A stretch of 64,000 nucleotides of DNA from Bostrychus sinensis. Lineage: Eukaryota > Chordata > Actinopteri > Gobiiformes > Eleotridae. A program made the position numbers and the translations under genes. Location: contig CM036244.1 of assembly GCA_020698575.1 (NCBI GenBank), positions 8,317,034-8,381,033 on the forward strand, given 5' to 3'. Below the pieces are notes generated by a model. The model saw only the letters and a list, made by a program, of their open reading frames with translations. It had not been told where the DNA came from and did no database searches. This document shows positions 51,047-60,870 of the stretch, piece after piece; position 1 is the first letter of the stretch; the number at the start of each line of letters is the position of its first letter.

Positions 51047-51151
51047 ATGAAAGAGAACGAGGGCAAACAGGGCCAGAGCGCCGGAGGCAGGTATAACTTC
51101 AATGTGTTCCTCAAGGACGCCGCTCTGACTGATGATAACTGTGGTTTGTGA
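51047..51151 (+). CDS. 34-codon GC3-rich ORF (unrecognised)
   Basis: ATG 51047 to TGA 51149-51151. Most third positions are G or C (for example AAC GAG GGC, AGC GCC GGA GGC, TTC CTC AAG GAC GCC), in contrast to the AT-rich flanks. CAGGTATAAC inside would also serve as a splice donor. The peptide has a basic Gly/Gln-rich start and an acidic end. It could be an exon or chance; no domain is recognised. Confidence 0.18.
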   Translation: MKENEGKQGQSAGGRYNFNVFLKDAALTDDNCGL

Positions 51152-51925
51152 AAGGGCTTTTCACTGTCTGCCTGTGTCTGTGGACAAAATGGAGGAGGAT
51201 AGAAAATATCTACTATACAGCTCTGGGACATTAAGTGATACAATCTTCAATTTAACTGAATTTCCCGACATGTTGGTAAGGAAGTGCCATATCTGTGCAT
51301 GGATCTATGTTGGAAACCATTCCTAACAAGGCACTGAGCCTATAGTGACTGTGCAGTTAACAATGCGTGATACGCCTTGGGCAGACTAAGTATTGTATAA
51401 TTAAACAATACTTCTTTGCAAAGCTTCCTCCTGGTGTTAAAGAATATGCATGAATGAGAGAGATGAAGCCTAATTGTATGTCTGTGTTTCTCTCTAAGTG
51501 TTGACGATGACTAACCAGGATGCACCCTGCCTCAGGCCCATAGTTATTAACATAAGCTCTAACCACAGGAGTCTCCTAATGGGAATAAATGATGCTTATA
51601 AAGTTTGATACACATGTTGCACAAAGTTATTATACTCCCCAAGAACAATAAGCACAATGCTTTTCCAATCAAAACCAAACAAAAAACAAAAAACATGCAG
51701 CTGTTGGTCGCCAACTCACAGTGCCTCCATATGAACCTACAAATTAAAATCATTTATACACCGCACTTACAACTTCTAAATTCCACAAAAAGTTAACAAG
51801 AACACTGCATCAAAAAAGTATTAACACTGGGTTTTGGGGAGATAAATTCAATTTATATATTACTTATACAGCCTATATTGAAGGCCTATAGCCAAGGTGT
51901 CCACTTTAACTCTCAGCTACTGAGG
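51152..51925. other. Unique sequence, nothing recognised
   Basis: Short frames only; no repeat signature. Confidence 0.4.
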
Positions 51926-52262
51926 GAAACCCTGGCTTTACCCACTGAGCTACTGGAGCACGATAGCTCTGTAGGCTGCATGCTTTGTTGTTTTTTTGCC
52001 ATGGCCCACTTAATTACAAGGTTGTTGGATCGATCCCCGCTATCATCGTTTCTGTTGAGTCCCTGTGGCATTAGTGTATGAATGTGTGAGTGACAGAGGC
52101 CATAGGCGCGGTACGGCAGTCACGTCTCTGTCAGTCTGCCCCAGGGCAGCTGTGGCTACAGAAGTAGTTCACCACCACTGAGTGTGACTGAGGAGAGAAT
52201 GAATAATGCACCTTATTGTACAGCAACTTCGAGTGTCCACAAAAGTGTTCTGTACTGTATTA
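51926..52262 (+). mobile_element. SINE remnant (rearranged head, conserved body)
   Basis: The body GTCAGTCTGCCCCAGGGCAG, CTGTGGCTACAGAAGTAGTT, GTGTGACTGAGGAGAGAATG and AATAATGCACCTTATTG is the fish SINE body also at 37075. Upstream are GGATCGATCCCCGC (B-box-like) and, reversed, ACCCACTGAGCTACTGG (an A-box complement), so the head is rearranged or two SINEs are joined head to head. Confidence 0.65.
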
Positions 52263-52654
52263 TTTTTAGTAGTAGTATAAATTTGTTTTGTCTTGCTCGT
52301 TACGTTTTGTCTTGTCCTGTTTGTTTTGTCTTGTTTGCCATTTTTTTCTTAAATTAATTATTATTACTATGATTGTTTTGTTACAGATTTTTTTATTTCT
52401 TGATTGTCTGCATGTGACATGTCTGTTTGTCTTAAATATACATCTTTTTAGGTGAATAGGAATGTGCAGTGTTGGAATATATAGATGCTATATAGATGCT
52501 ATATATTTTTTTCTATTCGTTATTCTACTTTATAGACCTGTTCACTGCAAAATAAAAACAAATAAATAAAATAAATTCAATTTTTTTTTTTTTTTTCTCC
52601 AAATGGTGCTAGGGGGTTAATGATTTTTCATCTCATGTCAATGTATGAAGCAGT
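52263..52654. other. T-rich sequence, nothing recognised
   Basis: Irregular TTTTGTCTTG words at 52290-52345 and A/T runs at 52550-52600. Confidence 0.45.
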
Positions 52655-52657
52655 ACA

Positions 52658-52885
52658 GGACAGGAGTAGCTCAGTTGGTAGAGATGCTTGCCCTTTAACC
52701 TGAAGGTTGGTGGTTCAATCCCCACAACCAGCAATGCACACTGCCATTGTATCCCTGAGCAAGGCACTTCTCCCACTGCCACACTTCCTTTAGTCTGCCC
52801 CAGGTCTGACTAAGACGTGAATGAATAATGCACCAAATTCTAAAGCGACGTTGAGTTTCTAAAATAGAGCTATATAAGACATTTT
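52658..52885 (+). mobile_element. tRNA-derived SINE, near complete
   Basis: The head AGGAGTAGCTCAGTTGGTAG contains a pol III A box and GTGGTTCAATCCCCACAACC a B box, about 40 bases apart as in a tRNA. It continues with CCCTGAGCAAGGCACTTCTC, GTCTGCCCCAGGTCTGACTA, GTGAATGAATAATGCA and ends TAGAGCTATATAAGACATTT with an A/T tail. The fish SINE body follows the tRNA-like head, so this is not a tRNA gene: it lacks a foldable acceptor stem. Confidence 0.85.
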
Positions 52886-52889
52886 TTAT

Positions 52890-53369
52890 TTTTATTATCA
52901 CCATAACAAATTAAATACAACAGCAAAAACCAAAGAAACCAAACCATATGAGCCAGTCCTTGCATAACTTTGCTGTAGAATGTAATTCCTTATGTTAATG
53001 TCCCACTGTGTAACATTTTCTGCACTGCACTGGCTGGTTGTTGTTTTTCCCAATATGGCGGATAGAAGAACCACCCCTGAGTCACATGACCAAAGCTAAA
53101 GGAAGAAGGAAAATTGTCCCATTAAACTAATTGCACTAAACACAATATGTCTATTACTGCATTTTCCATTATTCAACAAAGAGACCACGGCATCCAAATG
53201 GAAAGAACAAATGCGTGAGAACAGCATGTACACGCGAACACGTCCTATAGAGACCAATAAGCCCCGTATCTCTGCACATACTTCAAAAGCCTGTGGTTCC
53301 TCTGAGTGCGCTGGCATATAGTCCTATTTCGACTGATCAAGCCAATTAAAGTCAATGGCACAGAGGGGA
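52890..53369. other. Unique sequence, nothing recognised
   Basis: The 73-codon minus frame at 53096-53317 is not recognised. CAATATGGCGGATAGAAG near 53053 is a CpG-containing patch. Confidence 0.35.
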
Positions 53370-53660
53370 GTCGCTGCATGCAATATCACAGCATACCCAG
53401 CTCCGCAAGCCCTAACCCTGATCGTCTCCTCCAGCGATTTAATCTGTTTATTTGTATATCTGACTGATGTAATCTTTAAAGGACTGGATCTCCGCTGAGT
53501 CGGCTCCTAAATAAAGGTTAAGTGATTGTGGCAGTAAACAGTAAAAGCGCTCAAAATGGATTTGTGTGATTGCGGGGATTTTAATGAGTTTTAGTCCGCA
53601 GTTTGGGGCTTAGCGATCATTACTGTCATCGTGTTGAAGATTTTACCCCAGTTCACTTTG
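53370..53660. promoter_or_regulatory. Candidate conserved non-coding island
   Basis: TCCAGCGATTTAATCTGTTT, GATGTAATCTTTAAAGGACT, GATTGCGGGGATTTTAATGA and GCGATCATTACTGTCATCG lie in repeat-free sequence. Texture only. Confidence 0.3.
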
Positions 53661-53879
53661 TAGAACAGAGTGACATGCCAGATTTTATTAGTTAAATGGG
53701 TTAGTTTGATTATAGCTTGCGTTTTAGAGCTAACTTTTAACTTTGTGGTTCTATTTTAATGTTGGCCCTTTGTGTTGCACTGTACTGTCTTTGTAGGATT
53801 TGTAAACCAACAGCCAAGCCTATCTTAACTCAGGAAGCAGTGTAATAAAAAATGTAATTTGACAAAAACTGGCAAAATT

Positions 53880-54372
53880 GGCTTTTTTTAAATAGCTTTT
53901 AATCATGTTATAATGTTGCTTCCACCTCAGAAACGTACCTGGAGGATTATTTTGTTTCATTCATGCATGCTTGAGTAATCCCGTTTCCTGAGCCCATCCA
54001 ACGATCTGGAAACGCTGGGTCTCATGGCTCTACGTAGACTTATGAAACCAGAAAGTGCTCCTGCGCATTTCTAAAGCCCAGACACCGTCACCGGACTCAT
54101 TCTGATCATTTCAGAGCTGAAACTACCGTCAAAAACAAAGCAGTCAGCTCATTTATCTGTCTGTTAGCCTCAATAGTCATGCTAATAAGACATCTTATGC
54201 TCGGTCCAGTCCCTACTGTTGCCAGCAGGGGGCGCCAGACAGCTAACTCAAGCTTTTTCTGCAAAGTCAAAGGAACAGCTCCCTAAAATACATAATTATT
54301 TTAAGTTGTAAAAAGCGTTATACTCATGCAAACTATTTCAAAAAACCTGAAATTTGGTTTTATATAAGACCT
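53880..54372 (+). repeat. Interspersed repeat A, copy 4 (fullest uninterrupted)
   Basis: ATCATGTTATAATGTTGCTT, CATGCTTGAGTAATCCCGTT, CACCGGACTCATTCTGATCA, CTACTGTTGCCAGCAGGGGG, CTAAAATACATAATTATTTT and CAAACTATTTCAAAAAACCT appear in order. It serves as the reference for the interrupted copies. Confidence 0.75.
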
Positions 54373-54393
54373 TGAACAGTGGCATAGGTTTCA

Positions 54394-54475
54394 CACCAGA
54401 TTAGATTAGATTAGATTGAACTTTATTAATCTCACAATGGAGAAATTAACTTTTCCAGGCAGCTTTTAATGCAGA
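54394..54475 (-). mobile_element. LINE/SINE 3' tail with (AATCT)n
   Basis: In reverse complement, CTCCATTGTGAGATTAATAA is followed by AGTTCAATCTAATCTAATCT, a tail ending in short tandem repeats, as common fish LINEs end. Confidence 0.6.
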
Positions 54476-54587
54476 ATAAAGTTCAGAAAGCAAGAAACTA
54501 AAGTGAGCATGCATCACAAAGAAAAAGGGGCAGTATCAATTATTTACAAGAAAAAGTCTAAAAAAGCAAAAATTTGTAAAAATATAA

Positions 54588-54652
54588 ATGCTTTTCCTGA
54601 CACAACCCTCTCCATTTATCCAGGTTTGGGACTGACACAAAGAGTACACTAA
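54588..54652 (-). repeat. Fish LINE/SINE 3' module
   Basis: TTCCTGACACAACCCTCTCC then ATTTATCCAGGTTTGGGACT and GACACAAAGAGTACAC; reverse-oriented module as at 12845. Confidence 0.6.
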
Positions 54653-54659
54653 CTTAAGA

Positions 54660-55595
54660 GCCCCTGTGGCTGGATTATCCATTGTTTGACAGTAAAGGTA
54701 TCTATGGCGTCTTCCATGAACAAACTTATGCCGCCAGCTGGATGACCACAAAAGCTCTGTTTATCCCTGCTTGTTTTTTAAGTCACACTCATATTCATAC
54801 TTATTTCTCTTTGTTTTCATGCAAAGCCACTCCGCCAAAACTAGGATTTTTGTTTCTCCTCCCCCCGTCTCCTCATCCAGCAAGTTTTAAAAAGTTTTTT
54901 GTCTGTGCATATACTTTCACTCACTCAAAAAGCCTTTCACATCTCCGCTCCCCAGTATCCTTATCATTAGACGTCTCTATATTTGATTTAATATGCAGCA
55001 GAGTTCGGTAGCAAAACGAAGTGTGAATGTCTATTTGGGCACTCGCTGGAGATAATAACCCATCTTTATTCCCTGTCATGGCTAGCTGCACACCTGTAAT
55101 GAAAGCCAGTAATAAGTAATGCTGTGTTAGCAAACATAGAAGGGCTGCAAATGCAAATATAATCAGCAGTGTAACGCCTCAAAACGGAATTTCAAAACCC
55201 ACAATTTCCAGCTAAATTGCAGGCTGTTATTTGAACTGAATAATTTGTATTTTTTATTTTTTTGCACTTGAAAGAAGTCCTAATAAATGACAGGATGTTC
55301 CCACAGCCTCTCAATTTCTCCTTTTTGAATCAGACATACTGCTCTGTCTAAAGGCACGCTCACATTTTGACAGTTTAATTCTCGCTTCTGGAAAAACACA
55401 ACATTCAAAAAATAAAACAAAATAAAATAAACAATAATAAAACCTCCAACAAAGACCCTTGAACATAAAATTCAATACAAGCCAATAAAAGACAAAAAGC
55501 AAACACATCACAATTGAAAAATAAGACAGTAATAAAACACTAAATGAAAATAAAATCAGGCAACATCAAAAATGTTTTTAAATGTTTCTTAAAAG
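54660..55595. other. Unique sequence, no gene seen
   Basis: The 109-codon plus frame at 54682-55011 begins in mixed-composition sequence (CTATGGCGTCTTCCATGAAC, TATGCCGCCAGCTGGATGAC) but becomes Ser/Phe/Pro low-complexity and is not recognised. The first 100 bases could be a conserved island. Confidence 0.3.
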
Positions 55596-55599
55596 TGCA

Positions 55600-55700
55600 G
55601 AAAAGGTGGGTGAAATGTCTTGCCCAAGGACACAAAAGCAGTATGCAATGCCGGTAGCGGGGATTGAACCGCCAACTTTGGGGTTAATGCATAAATACAT
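55600..55700 (-). mobile_element. SINE head fragment, reverse
   Basis: GGGATTGAACCGCC is the reverse of a GGTTCAATCCC B box, and GTCTTGCCCAAGGACACAAA AGCAG the reverse of the post-tRNA part seen at 52730 (with the common fish variant TTGTGTCCTTGGGCAAGAC). Confidence 0.65.
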
Positions 55701-55847
55701 GTAATGATGCAGCAGCAGCTTGTGTTAGACCAAGTGTTAGGATCCAAGAAACCCGAGTGACCAAAGAAATATAACCACAAATTTTACATTAATGCAGTCA
55801 TTCATTCACCTTCTTCCCATTATGGGTCATGGGTGGCTCAAGCCTAG

Positions 55848-56285
55848 GGTGACCCACCTCAAAAAGTCCTAAAAGTGGGACAAATTTTGTGATTTGGTGG
55901 GACAAGGAGGGACAGACGTGACAAATAAAAGCTTTGCTGTTTGACATGATCTAACTTACTAACTTAAATGTGTCTAAAGCTCATTTACATAAAAGATACA
56001 GCTGCTAAAACTGCACATTTTGCAACGTAATGTATTTACTGAAACTTTATTTATCGAAATTTAAAAAAAAGCCCCACAAAGAAGTCTTTCCTGAAACACA
56101 GGGAGTGCAACACAACAACTATATGTCCCAACACAGCAAGACACAGGACACCCATAAATATTTATTCTACATTTTACACAAGGAATACTGACCTGAGCTT
56201 GTTGTTGTTTACTTGGATCTCACTTTTTATAAACTACAATACTGAAAAAGTGGGACATTATCTTAATAAGCGGGACAAAAACCTA
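55848..56285. mobile_element. Probable hAT-like element, GGGACA-rich, one end
   Basis: TAGGGTGACCCACCTCAAAA at the left end, with GTGGGACAAATTTTG, GGTGGGACAAGGAGGGACAG and, near the right, AAAGTGGGACATTATC and AGCGGGACAAAAA. It resembles the 14657 family in ends and GGGACA words but with a different interior. The right end is overrun by the MITE at 56290. Confidence 0.45.
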
Positions 56286-56289
56286 GTGG

Positions 56290-56655
56290 CTGCACAAGTT
56301 ATCGCGAAATTATCGTTATCGCAATATTAGCAAACGCAATATCAGTATCGCAAGAATCTAAATATATCACAATAATGCTGTGGTCTTCCATCTGCCAGAA
56401 TCATTTTCTTACCAGAGCCCTGAAATAAAATGTGTCATTGTGTTTAAATAAAATGTTTTAAAAGCTTAGTAGTTTAATTTAGTCATAATTTAGCCTTGTT
56501 TTACTCTGTGCTAAGTTTTGATTTTGACAGTTTTGACTTACATTTTTGTCTTAAGTGAATTTAACTTACTATGTCAGAAAAGTAGGCACTATTCTAAAAT
56601 ATCGCAATAATATCGTTATCGCAATTTTCAGCATAGTTATCAAATATCGCGTGTT
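56290..56655. mobile_element. MITE with GGCTGCACAAG end (hAT-like), copy 2
   Basis: GGCTGCACAAGTTATCGCGA at the left, TATCGTTATCGCAATTTTCA and CAAATATCGCG at the right. The middle shares TCTTCCATCTGCCAGAATCA and AATTTAGTCATAATTTAGCC with 10957-11272 in reverse. Confidence 0.65.
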
Positions 56656-56659
56656 TTTT

Positions 56660-57299
56660 CACTCTCACATTCATCAACTAGGGACATTGTAGATTCACCA
56701 GATGCATGCATGTCTTTGGGCAGTGGGATTACCTAGAGACTCCAGAAAGAGAGATTTGGATGTAAACTATTTTTATAACTATTGCATTTTCGAGCCTCAG
56801 ATTTGTCCTTCAAGTCTAGTGCCACAGCTTTATACAAGATGGAGACAGAGTGCGTAAAAAAAAAGCGTTTGGTCGAAGCAGTGATCAAAGCTGAGCCAAC
56901 AGAGCGCCCATCATCTGTCATCAGCCTCTGACCACCAGCACACATAATCTTTTGTGTCCAATCAAGTCCCATGATTGTGGTTGATTGGGAGTTATCCCGG
57001 CCAATCAGCTTCATTCAGGGGGGACGGCAGTAAAAGAGCTTTGACCTTAGAAACACTCGAGCTATCAATTCTGTGATGTGTGTACATAAAGCTAAAAAAA
57101 TATTGTTTTCTGTCTGTTGGAGCTAGAGTTTTATTCTCTACAAAACAAGAAAATAAATGCAAACAACCCCTCACTTCACTTTCGAATACAACCACAAGTT
57201 GCATTAAAGAAGGGCACTCGGCATAAAACCTTTGCCAAATGAAACATAGAACGCCTAAAGGAAAGAATAAGTTACAGCTGCTTAAGGTACAGCTAATTT
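56660..57299. other. Unique sequence, no gene seen
   Basis: The 93- and 141-codon minus frames (56733-57014, 56992-57417) show no recognisable domain. The second spans a SINE-like block, arguing against a gene. Confidence 0.35.
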
Positions 57300-57400
57300 T
57301 GGGATCGGAACTTGGCAGAGTGGTTAGTAATCCTGACAAAAGATACTCCAGCTTCCTTCTACCGTCCAAAGACATGCATCTAAACTGCCCATAGTAGCAT
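57300..57400 (+). mobile_element. Decayed SINE fragment (GGCACGGTGGC family)
   Basis: GGCAGAGTGGTTAGTAATCC and TACTCCAGCTTCCTTCTACC followed by GTCCAAAGACATGCATCTAA follow the head, CTCCGGCTTCC and GTCCAAAGACATGCA blocks of the SINE at 14277. Confidence 0.5.
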
Positions 57401-57463
57401 GTTTTGTACTTGTTCAAAATATCATGTGTATGTTGCTACCCTGGATTTCTTTACTTTTATATG

Positions 57464-57796
57464 TAAAGGTCCCCTATTATGCTAAACTAACTTTTTTCAG
57501 CTTTTAACCATAATAATAATGTTGTTTGCACTTTAAAAACATACCTGGAGTAGTATTTCGTTTCATTCACGCATGTTTCATTAATTGCACCGTCCCCTTT
57601 TCAAAAGCTGTCACCGGACTCATTTCAGTTCTTAAATTGTCACTACACAGCAGCTCGTTTTTATCTTTCTGTTAGCGTTGTGTTGCTAAATTAACATTTT
57701 ATGCTCTGTCTATTCCCCACTTTTGCCAGCAGGGGCCGACAGACTCCTAATCCAAGCGTTCTCTGCAAAGTCAAAGTAACAGCTCCCCAAAATACA
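57464..57796 (+). repeat. Interspersed repeat A, copy 5, left part
   Basis: TAAAGGTCCCCTATTATGCT, AACCATAATAATAATGTTGT, ACCTGGAGTAGTATTTCGTT and CCACTTTTGCCAGCAGGGGC up to CTCCCCAAAATACAT. The remainder lies at 59086-59158, beyond 1.3 kb of inserted elements. Confidence 0.75.
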
Positions 57797-57798
57797 TG

Positions 57799-57995
57799 GG
57801 CCGTGTCTGAACGTCAACCCTAGCCCCTAACCCCTCAGTCCCTATATAGTCCAGCACTATATAGCAGACTCATTTTGTGAAAGATTTGGACACTCGCGCG
57901 CTATTTTTCTCTCACCGGTGATCATGTGACTCAAAATGGCGTGACCACTACAGAGTGCACTACAGAGGGATTAGGGATTACGTTCGGACACAGCC
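57799..57995. mobile_element. MITE with GGCCGTGTCTGAACGT ends
   Basis: Left GGCCGTGTCTGAACGTCAAC then CCTAGCCCCTAACCCCTCAG; right AGAGGGATTAGGGATTACGT then TCGGACACAGCC. These are 16-bp inverted ends with continuing mirrored CCCTAA blocks. It is a familiar fish MITE type (GGCTGTGTCCGAA). Nested in repeat A. Confidence 0.8.
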
Positions 57996-58150
57996 TTTTA
58001 CTGTATCTGTACTGTTTACATTTTAGCTTTACTGTTGCACTGTTCTAGTCTCACAGACCCTAATCTGTTTTGTGTCTTATTTTGTATTTATTCTTTGTAC
58101 TTTTATTCCTTTTTGCGTGCCCTTATTTGTATATTTTTTATTATCTATTG

Positions 58151-58942
58151 CAGCCATTCCCAAAGTCAGGAGTGTCAGGGGCCCCTTAAATTTACCAAAA
58201 TCCCACGTGGGCCCCCAACAATACAACTTCCCTCGATCCCAAATTTTATTTTCATGTTTTTCTCCATATATTTCTATAAAAACATTACAGAAGACACTGA
58301 CTGTTGGCTAAAAAGTGTTTTAAAGTTATATTTTTAAACAAATACACTGTAAAAAAAATAAATAAATAAAAAAATACTGCAAAATCTCAATAATTCAAGG
58401 CAAAGGATCCCTCAAGATTTTTGGGGCCAACTCAAAATCTCAAGTTTTCCACACTTTCACTTAATTTGATGTTCATACATCTAAAAACATTTTTAATTTT
58501 TAAGTTTTTCTCTCTATAATTATTTTTCTACTCATCTTGCAGCCAACTTACAGTGTTCAGAAAAAGTTATTCTTTTGTTAAATGTAGTATATTTAGGTTT
58601 TATTATTATCAATAATACTTTTTCTGAACAGTGGAGTCAGTTGGCTGTAAGATGAGTTGGAAAAAATAAAGATAGTGAGTAAAACTTAAAATTTCAGGTT
58701 TTTAGATGCATGAACGTTAAATTTGGTGAGTAAAAAAATATTAGTTGTTGAAAACTTGAGATTTTGAGTTGATCACCAAAACTCAAAAATCTTTAGGGAT
58801 CCTGTTGACTTGAGTTTTTGCAGCATTGTTGTTTACAGTGCATTTCAAACTCAATTTCTTAATATAGACAGCCTCTGAGGGCCCCTCTGGAGTACCTTTG
58901 CGGACCCCCAGGGGGCCCCGGACCCCAATTTGGGAACCACTG
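58151..58942 (+). mobile_element. hAT-type MITE, family D, with perfect 8-bp TSD
   Basis: Starts CAGCCATTCCCAAAGTCAGG, ends CCCCAATTTGGGAACCACTG (reverse complement CAGTGGTTCCCAAATTGGGG). ATCTATTG flanks it exactly on both sides (58143-58150, 58943-58950). The hAT part is about 300 bp; foldback F makes up the other 496 bp. It is the only complete composite copy here. Confidence 0.95.
58345..58840. mobile_element. Foldback F nested in hAT, full copy
   Basis: Starts CACTGTAAAAAAAATAAATA and ends GTTGTTTACAGTG. The left arm AAGGCAAAGGATCCCTCAAG, ATTTTTGGGGCCAACTCAAA and CTCATCTTGCAGCCAACTTA is mirrored by TTGGCTGTAAGATGAGTTGG, TTGAGATTTTGAGTTGATCA and TTTAGGGATCCTGTTGACTT. The arms are about 230 bp. 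Besides the nested copies, a solo copy is at 29694. Confidence 0.9.
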
Positions 58943-59085
58943 ATCTATTGCATTATCTATTTATAGCTGTTTACTTACTGTTACTTTGTTGCACTGAAGG
59001 TTTGAAAGTAACGCAATTTCAATTCTCTGTATGCTCTGTACATGTGTTAGAATTGACAATAAAGCACACTTTGACTTGGACTTTC

Positions 59086-59158
59086 ATTATTTTAAGTTAT
59101 AAAATGGGAAATACTAATGCAAAGGTAATTATTTCCAAAAGCCTGGTCCCTTTAAGGA
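59086..59158 (+). repeat. Interspersed repeat A, copy 5, right part
   Basis: CATTATTTTAAGTTATAAAA, TGGGAAATACTAATGCAAAG and TTTCCAAAAGCCTGGTCCCT complete the copy begun at 57464. Confidence 0.7.
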
Positions 59159-59535
59159 TGTGATTTTTGGACCAATGTTGTCCACAGACTACTTCATGCA
59201 TCTCCTGCATCCTATATGCAGCCTTTGAAGGGAAAAAAACACTAAAAGCCTTCCAATTACCCATCAATCACTAAACCTTTACTTAGGCGTGGACACAGTA
59301 GGCATCAAACGTTTACAGCACTTAAAGACTCCATTAACGCAACAAATAAATGTAATGAATTAGCAGCAGCAGGGGTCCGTATGTGTTAAAGCTCTATATA
59401 TAATTGCATAGTGATTGTACTTTTACGTAGCCGATTCTGCCTTATGGACCAACCAACGCTGCATAATTTTTAGTTAAAACTCTTAGGAACTGTTGCGTTT
59501 TATTTTGAAGTGCACGCAGCCTCGGGTTTGTCCTT
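59159..59535. other. Unique sequence, nothing recognised
   Basis: No repeat or coding signal identified. Confidence 0.4.
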
Positions 59536-60085
59536 CAAGTCACATCTAAGACCACGGCTTTGAGCGAGAGGCGAGCTTCTCCGTCGTCGAGCGAAAACGA
59601 CAAAAGCAATTAACCAAAACAATGCCCTAATTCCCCCGCTGCCTCCGAACGGTCCACATCCTGATACTAAACGTTCCACGAGTTGCTATGCCGTACACGC
59701 TCTCCCCAGCCGCCTCCAACCGGGGCTATAAATAACACTTATCACACACTAACTGACTTTGTGTGGCGCTGCTAGGGAGGGAGCGGCAGAATGAAGGGGA
59801 CCAAAAATACTGTCGCAGGTATATGATTGCTTGCCAAGACAAATGGCATCCATCAACTTTAGCTGAGGCCCGTATTCATCCGCGATTGGAGGGCAGCCAT
59901 GCATGTACACAGAGATAGAGCAGCGGGAGATGGGGGTGGCTGTTTCGGCTGTGGCCCGGAGTATTTCCAAAGGGAAGGGGCATATGTGTGTATTATCTAT
60001 GGTCAAATGCATCACCGGCAAAAGACGGATGTTTGAAAGGTGTTTGTTTAAAGAAGGAAATATCAACATACACTTTAGAGGAAGG
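59536..60085. promoter_or_regulatory. Candidate conserved non-coding island
   Basis: Over 500 repeat-free bases of even composition with GAACGGTCCACATCCTGATA, ACTGACTTTGTGTGGCGCTG, GATTGCTTGCCAAGACAAAT, CCGTATTCATCCGCGATTGG and AGGGCAGCCATGCATGTACA. Frames on opposite strands (59749-60108 minus, 59903-60088 plus) overlap and neither is recognised. An unrecognised exon cannot be excluded. Confidence 0.35.
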
Positions 60086-60650
60086 TGAGTTAAAGTAAAG
60101 ACTATCACACAAGGTTAAAGGTACTGGAAGCAGCAGCAGCGCTCGTACTGGTTTAAAATGGTACTACAGTCTAAATCAAAACAATGGTCGCTTTTCTGAT
60201 TGGACGATTGGCAGTGCAGCTTTAGAACCAAAACAAAAAAATCTAAACAAAAAGCAACTTAGTAAAACTAATATTTGATTTAAGCATGTTTACCTCATAT
60301 CTGGGGACACATGCAGGTAATTTATATATACTGCTCATAGCACCTTTAAGAAATGTACTATCCAAAACCCTAGATGTGTAAAATCTAATATTTGATTTGA
60401 CCTTTTTATGTATGTTTATTTATTTAAAACTTGCAGCAAATACAAATGATATCCATTGTAATTAGAATTTACAGTGAAAAGGAAATGCTATGGTTTAATT
60501 TGTCTTTCTTTTTTGTTTTGTTGCTTATTCAGTTTTGTATTAGTTTGGGAATGGATCTAATAATGTAGTAAAAAAAAAAAAAAGAAGATGATCTGGACAA
60601 GGTTTGTTCGAGAGAATGTTCTTGTTTACCCTTTTGCTGATGTCTTCTGG
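60086..60650. other. AT-rich sequence, nothing recognised
   Basis: Includes a 14-base A run at about 60570. No gene seen. Confidence 0.4.
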
Positions 60651-60671
60651 TTGTCAGTCAGTGTAGTGGTT

Positions 60672-60870
60672 GCCAGCAGGTGGGCCAGGACCCAAAAGTG
60701 GGCCATTGCGAACTTTAATACAGTTTTAAAATTTTGCCTTTTAACAGCCAAGATTTTGTTTACAGCAGCTGTTTCCAAAGTCACGAGCGTTGCAGCCCTC
60801 TCAAATATCAGAAACCCCCTCCTGCAGTGCCTTCATGACCTCCCAGGGAGCCCCAGACCATTGTTTACTG
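60672..60870. mobile_element. hAT family D-like remnant
   Basis: GTGGTTGCCAGCAGGTGGGC and, from 60766, GCTGTTTCCAAAGTCACGAG then GTTGCAGCCCTCTCAAA follow the CATTCCCAAAGTCAGGAGTG...GGCCCCTTAAA order of family D with heavy decay. It ends with CCCAGGGAGCCCCAGACC. Confidence 0.4.

Larger units (their letters stand above)
58060..59085 (+). mobile_element. Retroelement 3' region split by a hAT
   Basis: TTTTATTCCTTTTTGCGTGC on the left and TAGCTGTTTACTTACTGTTA, TGTACATGTGTTAGAATTGA and CAATAAAGCACACTTTGACT on the right read as one 3' untranslated-like tail with an AATAAA signal once the hAT (58151-58942) and one copy of its ATCTATTG target site are disregarded. It is probably a LINE/SINE tail; a processed transcript is the alternative. 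Confidence 0.45.

Noticed and set aside
52658..52740. tRNA gene
   Set aside because: A and B boxes are present, but the acceptor stem does not pair, and the sequence continues into a fish SINE body with an A/T tail.
54682..55011. 109-codon plus-strand ORF as a gene
   Set aside because: The second half is low-complexity Ser/Phe/Pro, there is no domain, and the frame overlaps a minus-strand frame.
56992..57417. 141-codon minus-strand ORF as a gene
   Set aside because: Crosses a decayed SINE block and shows no recognisable domain.
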